NCBI GenBank assembly: GCA_037954235.1
Contig: JBBMOA010000011.1
Coordinates: 29,358,325-29,422,324, forward strand
DNA: 64,000 bases
From: Aulostomus chinensis
Taxonomy: Eukaryota > Chordata > Actinopteri > Syngnathiformes > Aulostomidae
Reading direction: 5' to 3'
The position numbers and the translations under genes are program-made. Below, piece by piece: positions 43,001 through 57,465 of the stretch (position 1 is its first letter; each line of letters opens with the position of its first letter). The notes below the pieces were generated by a model, which searched no databases, was not told where the DNA came from, and saw only the letters and a program-made list of their open reading frames with translations.

Positions 43001-46000
43001 CGTGAGTATAACATAGTGTGTATGTGAGTATAATATAATGTGTATGTGAGTATAATTTAGTGAGTATGTGAGTATAATATAGTGAGTATTTGAATATAAT
43101 ATAGTGAGTATGTGAGTATAATACCATGTGTATGAGAGTATAATTTAGTGAGTATGTGAGTATAATATAACGTGTATGTGAGTATAATTTAGTGAGTATG
43201 TGAATATAATATACTGCGTATGTGAGTATAATATAGTGAATATTTGAGTATAATATAATGTGTATGTGAGTATAATATAATATGTAATGGAGTATAATAT
43301 AGTAAGTATTTGAGTATAATATAGTGAGTATGTGAGTATAATATAATGGGTATGTGAGTATAATATAGTGTGTATGTGAGTATAATATATTGCGTATGTG
43401 AGTATAACATCACGTGTATGTAAGTATAATATAGTGAGTATGTGAGTATAACATACTGCGTATGTGAGTATAATATAATGTGTATCTGAGTATTATATAG
43501 TGAGTATGTGAGTATAATATAATGTGTATGTGAGTACAATTTAGTGAGTATGTGAGTATAATATAGTGAGTATGTGAGTATTATCTAATGTGTATGTGAG
43601 TATAATATAATGAGTATGTGAGTATAATATAGTGTTTATGTGAGTACAATTTAGTGAGTATGTGAGTATGATATAGTGAGTATGTGAGTATGGTATAATG
43701 GGTATGTGAGTATAAAATAATGAGTATGTGAGTATAATATAGTGAGTATGTGAGTATAATATAATGGGTATGTGAGTATAATATTGTTAGTATGTGAGTA
43801 TAATATAGTGTGTATGTGAGTATAATATACTACCTATATGAGTATAATATACTGTGTATGTGAGTATTATATGATTTGTATGTGAGTATAATATAGTGAG
43901 TTTTTGAGTATAATATACTGCGTATGTGAGTATAATATAATGTGTATGTGAGTATAATCTAGTGAGTATGTGAGTATAATATAGTGAGTATGTGAGTATA
44001 ATATACTGCGTATTTGAGTATAATATACTGAGTATGTTAGAGTAATATAGTGAGTATGTGAGTATAATATCATGGGTATGTGAGTATAAAATAGTGTGTA
44101 TGTGAGTATAAAATCATGTGTATGTGAGTATAATATACTGTGTATGTGAGTATAATATACTGAGTATGTGAGTATAATATAGTGAGTATGTGAGTATAAT
44201 ATAGTGTGTATGTGAGTATAATACAGTGAGTATTTGAGTATAATATAGTGAGTATGTGAGTATAATATCGTGTATGTGAGTATAATTTAGTGAGTATGTG
44301 AGGATAATATACTGCGTATGTGAGTATAATATAGTGTGTATGTGAGTATAATATAGTGAGTATTTTAATATAATATAGTGAGTATGAGTATAATATAATG
44401 TGTATGTGAGTATAATATAGTGAGTATGTGAGTATAATATCATGTGTATGTGAGTATAATTTAGTGAGTATGTGAGTATAATATCATGTGTATGTGAGTA
44501 TAATATCATGTGTATGTGAGTATAATTTAGTGAGTATGTGAGTATAATATAATGTGTATGTGAGTATAATTTAGTGAGTATGTGAATATAATATACTGCA
44601 TATGTGAGTATAATATAGTGAATATGTGAGTATAATATAATGTGTATGTGAGTATAATATAATATGTATTGGAGTATAATATAGTAAGTATTTGAGTATA
44701 ATATAGTGAGTATGTGAGTATAATATAATGGGTATGTGAGTATAAAATAGTGAGTATGTGAGTATAACATAATGCGTATGTGAGTATAATATAATGTGTA
44801 TGTGAGTATAATATAGTGAGTTTTTGAGTATAATATACTGCGTATGTGAGTATAATATAATGTGTATGTGAGTATAATCTAGTGAGTATGTGAGTATAAT
44901 ATAGTGAGTATGTGAGTATAATATACTGCGTATTTGAGTATAATATACTGAGTATGTTAGAGTAATATAGTGAGTATGTGAGTATAATATCATGGGTATG
45001 TGAGTATAAAATAGTGTGTATGTGAGTATAAAATCATGTGTATGTGAGTATAATTTAGTGAGTATGTGAATATAATATACTGCATATGTGAGTATAATAT
45101 AGTGAATATGTGAGTATAATATAATGTGTATGTGAGTATAATATAATATGTATTGGAGTATAATATAGTAAGTATTTGAGTATAATATAGTGAGTATGTG
45201 AGTATAATATAATGGGTATGTGAGTATAAAATAGTGAGTATGTGAGTATAACATAATGCGTATGTGAGTATAATATAATGTGTATGTGAGTATAATATAG
45301 TGAGTATGTGAGTATAACATAATGGGTATGTGAGTATAATATTGTGAGTATGTGAGTATAATATAGTGTGTATGTCAGTATAATATATTGCATATGTAAG
45401 TATAACATCACGTGTATGTACGTATAATATAGTGAATATGTGAGTATAACATACTGCGTATGTGAGTATAATATAGTGTGTATCTGAGTATTATATAGTG
45501 AGTATGTGAGTATAATATAATGTGTATGTGAGTACAATTTAGTGAGTATGTGAGTATAATCTAATGTGTATGTGAGTATAATATAATGAGTATGTGAGTA
45601 TAACATAGTGTTTATGTGAGTATAATTTAGTGAGTACGAATATGATATAGTGAGTATGTGAGTATAATATATTGTTTATGTGAGTATAATATAGTGAGTA
45701 TGTGAGTATAATACAGTGTGTATGTGAGTGTAATATAGTGATTATGTGAGTATAATATACTGTGTATGTGTGTATAATTTAGTGAGTATGTGAGTATGAT
45801 ATAGTGAGCATGTGAGTATAATATATTGTGTATGTGAGTATAATGTCATGTGTATTTGAGTATAATGTAATAAGTATTTGAGTATAGTATAGTGTGTATG
45901 CTACTATAATATAATGTGTATATCAGTATAATATAGTGAGTATGTGAGTATAATATACTGCGTATTTGAGTATAATATAGTGAGTATGTTAGAGTAATAT

Positions 46001-46967
46001 AGTGAGTATGTGAGTATAATATAATGGGTATGTGAGTATAATATAGTGTGTATGTGAGTATAATATACTGTGTATGTGAGTATAATATACTGAGTATGTG
46101 AGTATAATATAGTGAGTATGTGAGTATAATATAGTGTGTATGTGAGTATAATACAGTGAGTATTTAAGTATAATATAGTGAGTATGTGAGTATAATATCA
46201 TGTGTATGTGAGTATAATTTAGTGAGTATGTGAGTATAATATATTACGTATGTGAGTATAATATAGTGTGTATGTGAGTATAATATAGTGAGTATTTGAA
46301 TATAATATAGTGAGTATGTGAGTGTAATATAGTGAGTATTTGAGTATAATATAGTGAGTATGTGAGTATAATATCATGTGTATGTGAGTATAATTTAGTT
46401 AGTATGTGAGTATAATATAATGTGTATGTGAGTATAATATCATGTGTATGTGAGTATAATTTAGTGAGTATGTGAGTATAATATAATGTGTATGTGAGTA
46501 TAATTTAGTGAGTATGTGAATATAATATACTGCATATGTGAGTATAATATACTGTGTATGTGAGTATAATATAATGTGTATGTGAGTATAATATAGTGAG
46601 TTTTTGAGTATAATATACTGCGTATGTGAGTATAATATAATGTGTATGTGAGTATGATATAGTGAGTATGTGAGTATAACATAGTGAGCATGTGAGTATA
46701 ATATATTGTGTATGTGAGTATAATGTCATGTGTATTTGAGTATAATGTAATAAGTATTTGAGTATAGTATAGTGTGTATGCTACTATAATATAATGTGTA
46801 TATCAGTATAATATAGTGAGTATGTGAGTATAATATACTGCGTATTTGAGTATAATATAGTGAGTATGTTAGAGTAATATAGTGAGTATGTGAGTATAAT
46901 ATAATGGGTATGTGAGTATAAAATAGTGTGTATGTGAGTATAATATACTGTGTATGTGAGTATAATA
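40087..46967 (+). repeat. satellite higher-order unit, 6,881 bp, copy 1
   Basis: The order of monomer variants here repeats at a constant offset of 6,881 bp in 46968-53848. All landmark segments I compared keep that offset, for example 42001-43014 with 48882-49895, and 45055-45606 with 51936-52487. The left limit is near 40087, where sequence before it no longer matches 46968's upstream side. Copy 1 ends exactly where copy 2 begins. Confidence 0.93.
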
Positions 46968-49900
46968 TCATGTGTATGTGAGTATAATATCATGTGTATG
47001 TGAGTATAATATAATGCATATGTGAGTATAATATAATGTGTTTTTTGAGTATAGTATACTGCATATGTGAGTATAATATAGTGTGTATGTTAGTATAATA
47101 TACTGCCTATATGAGTATAATATACTGTGTATGTGAGTATAATATAATGTGTATGTGAGTATAATATAGTGAGTATGTGAGTATAACATAGTGAGTATGT
47201 GAGTATAATACACTGCGTATTTGAGTATAATATAGTGAGTATGTTAGAATAATATAGTGAGTATGTGAGTATAATATAATGGGTATGTGAGTATAAAATA
47301 GTGTGTATGTGAGTATAATATAGTGAGTATGTGAGTATAATATCATGTGTATGTGAGTATAATTTAGTGAGTATGTGAGTATAATATACTGCGTGTGTGA
47401 GTATAATATAGTGTGTATGTGAGTATAATATAATGTGTATGTGAGTATAATTTAGTGAGTATGTGAGTATAATATAGTGAGTATTTGAGTATAATATAGT
47501 GAGTATGTGAGTATAATATCATGTGTATGAGAGTATAATTTAGTGAGTATGTGAGTATAATATAACGCGAGTGTGAGTATAATTTAGTGAGTATGTGAAT
47601 ATAATATACTGCGTATGTGAGTATAATATAGTGAATATGTGAGTATAATATAATGTGTATGTGAGTATAATATAATATGTATTGGAGTATAATATAGTAA
47701 GTATTTGAGTATAATATAGTGAGTATGTGAGTATAATATAATGGGTATGTGAGTATAACATCACGTGTATGGAAGTACAATATAGTGAGTATGTGAGTAT
47801 AACATACTGCGTATGTGAGTATAATATAGTGTGTATCTGAGTATTATATAGTGAGTATGTGAGTATAATATAATGTGTATGTGAGTACAATTTCGTGAGT
47901 ATGTGAGTATAATATAGTGAGTATGTGAGTATAATCTAATGTGTATGTGAGTATAATATAATGAGTATGTGAGTATAATATAGTTTTTATGTGTGTACAA
48001 TTCAGTGAGTATGTGAGTATAATTTAGTGAATATGTGAGTATAATATAATGTTTATGTGAGTACAATTTAGTGAGTATGTGAGTATGATATAGTGAGTAT
48101 GTGAGTATGGTATAATGTGTATGTGACTATAATATAGTGAGAATGTGAGTATAATATAGTGAGTATGTGAGTATAATATAATGTGTATGTGAGTATAATA
48201 TGGTGAGTTTTTGAGTATAATATACTGCGTATGTGAGTATAATATAATGTGTATGTGAGTATAAAATAGTGAGTATGTGAGTATAATATAGTGAGTATGT
48301 GAGTATAATATACTGCGTATTTGAGTATAATATAGTGAGTATGTTAGAGTAATATAGTGAGTATGTGAGTATAATATAATGGGTATGTGAGTATAAAATA
48401 GTGTGTATGTGAGTATAATATACTGTGTATGTGAGTATAATATACTGAGTATGTGAGTATAATATTGTTAGTATGTGAGTATAATATAGTGTGTATGTGA
48501 GTATAATATACTACCGATATGAGTATAATATACTGCGTATGTGAGTATAATATAATGTGTATGTGAGTATAAAATAGTGAGTATGTGAGTATAATATAGT
48601 GAGTATGTGAGTATAATATACTGCGTATTTGAGTATAATATAGTGAGTATGTTAGAGTAATATAGTGAGTATGTGAGTATAATATAATGGGTATGTGAGT
48701 ATAAAATAGTTTGTATGTGAGTATAATATACTGTGTATGTGAGTATAATATACTGAGTATGTGAGTATAATATAGTGAGTATGTGAGTATAATATAGTGT
48801 TTATGTGAGTATAATACAGTGAGTATTTAAGTATAATATAGTGAGTATGTGAGTATAATATCATGTGTATGTGAGTATAATTTAGTGAGTATGTGAGTAT
48901 AATATAGTGAGTTTTTGAGTATAATATACTGCGTATGTGAGTATAATATAATGTGAATGTGAGTATAATATAGTGAGTATGTGAGTATAACATAGTGAGC
49001 ATGTGAGTATAATACACTGCGTATTTGAGTATAATATAGTGAGTATGTTAGAGTAATATAGTGAGTATGTGAGTATAATATAATGGGTATGTGAGTATAA
49101 AATAGTGTGTATGTGAGTATAATATAGTGAGTATGTGAGTATAATATCATGTGTATGTGAGTATAATTTCGTGAGTATGTGAGTATAATATAGTGAGTAT
49201 TTGAGTATAATACAGTGAGTATGTGAGTATAATATCATGTGTATGTGAGTATAATTTAGTGAGTATGTGAGTATAATATAATGTGTATGTGAGTATAATA
49301 TCATGTGTATGTGAGTATAATTTAGTGAGTATGTGAGTATAATATAATATGTATGTGAGTATAATTTAGTGAGTATGTGAATATAATATACTGCATATGT
49401 GAGTATAATATACTGTGTATGTGAGTATAATATAATGTGTATGTGAGTATAATATCGTGAGTTTTTGAGTATAATATATTGCGTTTGTGAGTATAATATA
49501 ATGTGTATGTGAGTATAATATAGTGAGTATGTGAGTAGAACATAGTGAGTATGTGAGTATAATACACTGCGTATTTGAGTATAATATAGTGAGTATGTTA
49601 GAGTAATATAGTGAGTATGTGAGTATAATATAATGGGTATGTGAGTATAAAATAGTGTGCATGTGAGTATAATATAGTGAGTATGTGAGTATAATATCAT
49701 GTGTATGTGAGTATAATTTAGTGAGTATGTGAGTATAATATAGTGCGTATGTGAGTATAATATAATGTGTATGTGACTATAATTTAGTGAGTATGTGAGT
49801 ATAATATACTGCGTATGTGAGTATAATATAGTGTGTATGTGAGTATAATTTAGTGAGTATGTGAGTATAATATACTGCGTACGTGAGTATAACATAGTGT

Positions 49901-52900
49901 GTATGTGAGTATAATATAATGTGTATGTGAGTATAATTTAGTGAGTATGTGAGTATAATATAGTGAGTATTTGAATATAATATAGTGAGTATGTGAGTAT
50001 AATACCATGTGTATGAGAGTATAATTTAGTGAGTATGTGAGTATAATATAACGTGTATGTGAGTATAATTTAGTGAGTATGTGAATATAATATACTGCGT
50101 ATGTGAGTATAATATAGTGAATATTTGAGTATAATATAATGTGTATGTGAGTATAATATAATATGTAATGGAGTATAATATAGTAAGTATTTGAGTATAA
50201 TATAGTGAGTATGTGAGTATAATATAATGGGTATGTGAGTATAATATAGTGTGTATGTGAGTATAATATATTGCGTATGTGAGTATAACATCACGTGTAT
50301 GTAAGTATAATATAGTGAGTATGTGAGTATAACATACTGCGTATGTGAGTATAATATAATGTGTATCTGAGTATTATATAGTGAGTATGTGAGTATAATA
50401 TAATGTGTATGTGAGTACAATTTAGTGAGTATGTGACTATAATATAGTGAGTATGTGAGTATTATCTAATGTGTATGTGAGTATAATATAATGAGTATGT
50501 GAGTATAATATAGTGTTTATGTGAGTACAATTTAGTGAGTATGTGAGTATGATATAGTGAGTATGTGAGTATGGTATAATGGGTATGTGAGTATAAAATA
50601 ATGAGTATGTGAGTATAATATAGTGAGTATGTGAGTATAATATAATGGGTATGTGAGTATAATATTGTTAGTATGTGAGTATAATATAGTGTGTATGTGA
50701 GTATAATATACTACCTATATGAGTATAATATACTGTGTATGTGAGTATTATATGATTTGTATGTGAGTATAATATAGTGAGTTTTTGAGTATAATATACT
50801 GCGTATGTGAGTATAATATAATGTGTATGTGAGTATAATCTAGTGAGTATGTGAGTATAATATAGTGAGTATGTGAGTATAATATACTGCGTATTTGAGT
50901 ATAATATACTGAGTATGTTAGAGTAATATAGTGAGTATGTGAGTATAATATCATGGGTATGTGAGTATAAAATAGTGTGTATGTGAGTATAAAATCATGT
51001 GTATGTGAGTATAATATACTGTGTATGTGAGTATAATATACTGAGTATGTGAGTATAATATAGTGAGTATGTGAGTATAATATAGTGTGTATGTGAGTAT
51101 AATACAGTGAGTATTTGAGTATAATATAGTGAGTATGTGAGTATAATATCGTGTATGTGAGTATAATTTAGTGAGTATGTGAGGATAATATACTGCGTAT
51201 GTGAGTATAATATAGTGTGTATGTGAGTATAATATAGTGAGTATTTTAATATAATATAGTGAGTATGAGTATAATATAATGTGTATGTGAGTATAATATA
51301 GTGAGTATGTGAGTATAATATCATGTGTATGTGAGTATAATTTAGTGAGTATGTGAGTATAATATCATGTGTATGTGAGTATAATATCATGTGTATGTGA
51401 GTATAATTTAGTGAGTATGTGAGTATAATATAATGTGTATGTGAGTATAATTTAGTGAGTATGTGAATATAATATACTGCATATGTGAGTATAATATAGT
51501 GAATATGTGAGTATAATATAATGTGTATGTGAGTATAATATAATATGTATTGGAGTATAATATAGTAAGTATTTGAGTATAATATAGTGAGTATGTGAGT
51601 ATAATATAATGGGTATGTGAGTATAAAATAGTGAGTATGTGAGTATAACATAATGCGTATGTGAGTATAATATAATGTGTATGTGAGTATAATATAGTGA
51701 GTTTTTGAGTATAATATACTGCGTATGTGAGTATAATATAATGTGTATGTGAGTATAATCTAGTGAGTATGTGAGTATAATATAGTGAGTATGTGAGTAT
51801 AATATACTGCGTATTTGAGTATAATATACTGAGTATGTTAGAGTAATATAGTGAGTATGTGAGTATAATATCATGGGTATGTGAGTATAAAATAGTGTGT
51901 ATGTGAGTATAAAATCATGTGTATGTGAGTATAATTTAGTGAGTATGTGAATATAATATACTGCATATGTGAGTATAATATAGTGAATATGTGAGTATAA
52001 TATAATGTGTATGTGAGTATAATATAATATGTATTGGAGTATAATATAGTAAGTATTTGAGTATAATATAGTGAGTATGTGAGTATAATATAATGGGTAT
52101 GTGAGTATAAAATAGTGAGTATGTGAGTATAACATAATGCGTATGTGAGTATAATATAATGTGTATGTGAGTATAATATAGTGAGTATGTGAGTATAACA
52201 TAATGGGTATGTGAGTATAATATTGTGAGTATGTGAGTATAATATAGTGTGTATGTCAGTATAATATATTGCATATGTAAGTATAACATCACGTGTATGT
52301 ACGTATAATATAGTGAATATGTGAGTATAACATACTGCGTATGTGAGTATAATATAGTGTGTATCTGAGTATTATATAGTGAGTATGTGAGTATAATATA
52401 ATGTGTATGTGAGTACAATTTAGTGAGTATGTGAGTATAATCTAATGTGTATGTGAGTATAATATAATGAGTATGTGAGTATAACATAGTGTTTATGTGA
52501 GTATAATTTAGTGAGTACGAATATGATATAGTGAGTATGTGAGTATAATATATTGTTTATGTGAGTATAATATAGTGAGTATGTGAGTATAATACAGTGT
52601 GTATGTGAGTGTAATATAGTGATTATGTGAGTATAATATACTGTGTATGTGTGTATAATTTAGTGAGTATGTGAGTATGATATAGTGAGCATGTGAGTAT
52701 AATATATTGTGTATGTGAGTATAATGTCATGTGTATTTGAGTATAATGTAATAAGTATTTGAGTATAGTATAGTGTGTATGCTACTATAATATAATGTGT
52801 ATATCAGTATAATATAGTGAGTATGTGAGTATAATATACTGCGTATTTGAGTATAATATAGTGAGTATGTTAGAGTAATATAGTGAGTATGTGAGTATAA

Positions 52901-53848
52901 TATAATGGGTATGTGAGTATAATATAGTGTGTATGTGAGTATAATATACTGTGTATGTGAGTATAATATACTGAGTATGTGAGTATAATATAGTGAGTAT
53001 GTGAGTATAATATAGTGTGTATGTGAGTATAATACAGTGAGTATTTAAGTATAATATAGTGAGTATGTGAGTATAATATCATGTGTATGTGAGTATAATT
53101 TAGTGAGTATGTGAGTATAATATATTACGTATGTGAGTATAATATAGTGTGTATGTGAGTATAATATAGTGAGTATTTGAATATAATATAGTGAGTATGT
53201 GAGTGTAATATAGTGAGTATTTGAGTATAATATAGTGAGTATGTGAGTATAATATCATGTGTATGTGAGTATAATTTAGTTAGTATGTGAGTATAATATA
53301 ATGTGTATGTGAGTATAATATCATGTGTATGTGAGTATAATTTAGTGAGTATGTGAGTATAATATAATGTGTATGTGAGTATAATTTAGTGAGTATGTGA
53401 ATATAATATACTGCATATGTGAGTATAATATACTGTGTATGTGAGTATAATATAATGTGTATGTGAGTATAATATAGTGAGTTTTTGAGTATAATATACT
53501 GCGTATGTGAGTATAATATAATGTGTATGTGAGTATGATATAGTGAGTATGTGAGTATAACATAGTGAGCATGTGAGTATAATATATTGTGTATGTGAGT
53601 ATAATGTCATGTGTATTTGAGTATAATGTAATAAGTATTTGAGTATAGTATAGTGTGTATGCTACTATAATATAATGTGTATATCAGTATAATATAGTGA
53701 GTATGTGAGTATAATATACTGCGTATTTGAGTATAATATAGTGAGTATGTTAGAGTAATATAGTGAGTATGTGAGTATAATATAATGGGTATGTGAGTAT
53801 AAAATAGTGTGTATGTGAGTATAATATACTGTGTATGTGAGTATAATA
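46968..53848 (+). repeat. satellite higher-order unit, 6,881 bp, copy 2
   Basis: Directly follows copy 1 and is almost identical to it. One difference I located by eye is G at 43556 versus C at 50437. After about 53848 the pairing with copy 1 breaks: at the equivalent point copy 1 is followed by ATCATGTG, and copy 2 by ACTGAG. Confidence 0.93.
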
Positions 53849-54460
53849 TACTGAGTATGTGAGTATAATATAGTGAGTATGTGAGTATAATATAGTGTGT
53901 ATGTGAGTATAATACAGTGAGTATTTAAGTATAATATAGTGAGTATGTGAGTATAATATCATGTGTATGTGAGTATAATTTAGTGAGTATGTGAGTATAA
54001 TATATTACGTATGTGAGTATAATATAGTGTGTATGTGAGTATAATATAGTGAGTATTTGAATATAATATAGTGAGTATGTGAGTATAATATAGTGAGTAT
54101 TTGAGTATAATATAGTGAGTATGTGAGTATAATATCATGTGTATGTGAGTATAATTTAGTTAGTATGTGAGTATAATATAATGTGTATGTGAGTATAATA
54201 TCATGTGTATGTGAGTATAATTTAGTGAGTATGTGAGTATAATATAATGTGTATGTGAGTATAATTTAGTGAGTATGTGAATATAATATACTGCATATGT
54301 GAGTATAATATACTGTGTATGTGAGTATAATATAATGTGTATGTGAGTATAATATAGTGAGTTTTTGAGTATAATATACTGCGTATGTGAGTATAATATA
54401 ATGTGTATGTGAGTATAATATAGTGAGTATGTGAGTATAACATAGTGAGCATGTGAGTAT
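52700..54460 (+). repeat. satellite 880-bp unit, two tandem copies
   Basis: Segments 52870-53082 and 53750-53962, and 53342-53580 and 54222-54460, match at an 880-bp (40-monomer) offset. The start marker GAGCATGTGAGTATAATATA occurs near 52687 and 53567. The same unit exists in copy 1 from about 45807, where its second copy is cut short at 46967. Confidence 0.88.
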
Positions 54461-57400
54461 AATACACTGCGTATTTGAGTATAATATAGTGAGTATGTTA
54501 GAGTAATATAGTGAGTATGTGAGTATAATATAATGGGTATGTGAGTATAAAATAGTGTGTATGTGAGTATAATATAGTGAGGATGTGAGTATAATATCAT
54601 GTGTATGTGAGTATAATTTCGTGAGTATGTGAGTATAATATAGTGAGTATTTGAGTATAATACAGTGAGTATGTGAGTATAATATCATGTGTATGTGAGT
54701 ATAATTTAGTGAGTATGTGAATATAATATACTGCATATGTGAGTATAATATACTGTGTATGTGAGTATAATATAATGTGTATTTGAGTATAATATAGTGA
54801 GTTTTTGAGTATAATATACTGCGCATGTGAGTATAATATAATGTGTATGTGAGTATTATATAGTGAGTATGTGAGTATAACATAGTGAGTATGTGAGTAT
54901 AATACACTGCGTATTTGAGTATAATATAGTGAGTATGTTAGAGTAATATAGTGAGTATGTGAGTATAATATCATGAGTATGTGAGTATAAAATAGTGTGC
55001 ATTTTAGTATAATATAATGAGTATGTGAGTATAATATCATGTGTATGTGAGTATAATTTAGTGAGTATGTGAGTATAATATAGTGTGTATGTGAGTATAA
55101 TATAATGTGTATGTGAGTATAATTTAGTGAGTATGTGAGTATAATATACTGCGTATGTGAGTATAATATAGTGTGTATGTGAGTATAATTTAGTGAGTAT
55201 GTGAGTATAATATACTGCGTACGTGAGTATAACATAGTGTGTATGTGAGTATAATATAATGTGTATGTGAGTATAATTTAGTGAGTATGTGAGTATAATA
55301 TAGTGAGTATTTGAATATAATATAGTGAGTACGTGAGTATAATATCATGTGTATGAGAGTATAATTTAGTGAGTATGTGAGTATAATATAACGTGTATGT
55401 GAGTATAATTTAGTGAGTATGTGAATATAATATACTGCGTATGTGAGTATAATATAGTGAATATGTGAGTATAATATAATGTGTATGTGAGTATAATATA
55501 ATATGTAATGGAGTATAATATAGTAAGTATTTGAGTATAATATAGTGAGTATGTGAGTATAATATAATGGGTATGTGAGTAAAATGTAGTGTGTATGTGA
55601 GTATAATATATTGCGTATGTGAGTATAGCATCACGTGTATGTAATTATAATATAGTGAGTATGTGAGTAAAACATACTGCGTATGTGAGTATAATATAAT
55701 GTGTATCTGAGTATTATATAGTGAGTATGTGAGTATAATATAATGTGTATGTGAGTACAATTTAGTGAGTATGTGAGTATAATATTGTGAGTATGTGAGT
55801 ATAATCTAATGTGTATGTGAGTATAATATAATGAGTATGTGAGTATAATATAGTGTTTATGTGAGTACAATTTAGTGAGTATGTGAGTATGATATAGTGA
55901 GTATGTGAGTATGGTATAATGGGTATGTGAGTATAAAATAGTGAGTATGTGAGTATAATATAGTGAGTATGTGAGTATAATATAATGGGTATGTGAGTAT
56001 AATATTGTTAGTATATGAGTATAATATAGTGTGTATGTGAGTATAATATACTGAGTATGTGAGTATAATATAGTGAGTATGTGAGTATAATATAGTGTGT
56101 ATGTGAGTATAATACAGTGAGTATTTAAGTATAATATAGTGAGTATGTGAGTATAACATAGTGTTTATGTGAGTATAATTTAGTGAGTACGAATATGATA
56201 TAGTGAGTATGTGAGTATAATATATTGTTTATGTGAGTATAATATAGTGAGTATGTGAGTATAATACAGTGTGTATGTGAGTGTAATATAGTGATTATGT
56301 GAGTATAATATACTGTGTATGTGTGTATAATTTAGTGAGTATGTGCGTATGATATAGTGAGCATGTGAGTATAATATATTGTCTATGTGAGTATAATGTC
56401 ATGTGTATTTGAGTATAATGTAATAAGTATTTGAGTATAGTATAGTGTGTATGCTACTATAATATAATGTGTATATCAGTATAATATAGTGAGTATGTGA
56501 GTATAATATACTGCGTATTTGAGTATAATATAGTGAGTATGTTAGAGTAATATAGTGAGTATGTGAGTATAATATAATGGGTATGTGAGTATAAAATAGT
56601 GAGTATGTGAGTATAATATAGTGAGTATGTGAGTATAATATAATGGGTATGTGAGTATAATATTGTTAGTATATGAGTATAATATAGTGTGTATGTGAGT
56701 ATAATATACTACCTATATGAATATAATATACTGTGTATGTGAGTATTATATGATGTGTATGTGAGTATAATATAGTGAGTTTTTGAGTATAATATACTGC
56801 GTATGTGAGTATAATATAGTGAGTATGTGAGTATAATACAGTGAGTATGTGAGTATAATATACTGCGTATTTGAGTATAATATACTGAGTATGTTAGAGT
56901 AATATCGTGAGTATGTGAGTATAATATAATGGGTATGTGAGTATAAAATAGTGTGTTTGTGAGTATAATATCATGTGTATGTGAGTATAATATACTGTGT
57001 ATGTGAGTATAATATACTGAGTATGTGAGTATAATATAGTGAGTATGTGAGTATAATATAGTGTGTATGTGAGTATAATACAGTGAGTATTTGAGTATAA
57101 TATAGTGAGTATGTGAGTATAATATCGTGTATGTGAGTAGAATTTAGTGAGTATGTGAGGATAATATACTGCGTATGTGAGTATAATATAGTGTGTATGT
57201 GAGTATAATATAGTGAGTATTTTGATATAATATAGTGAGTATGAGTATAATATAATGTGTATGTGAGTATAATATAGTGAATATGTGAGTATAATATCAT
57301 GTGTATGTGAGTATAATTTAGTGAGTATGTGAGTATAATATAATGTGTATGTGAGTATAATTTAGTGAGTATGTGAGTATAATATAATGTGTATGTGAGT

Positions 57401-57465
57401 ATAATTTAGTGAGTATGTGAATATAATATACTGCATATGTGAGTATAATATAGTGAATATGTGAG
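53820..57465 (+). repeat. satellite higher-order unit, 3,646 bp, copy 1
   Basis: Matches the following block at a 3,646-bp offset, for example 54222-54467 with 57868-58113 and 54266-54907 with 57912-58553. It ends where the next copy starts. It overlaps the second 880-bp unit. Confidence 0.88.
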
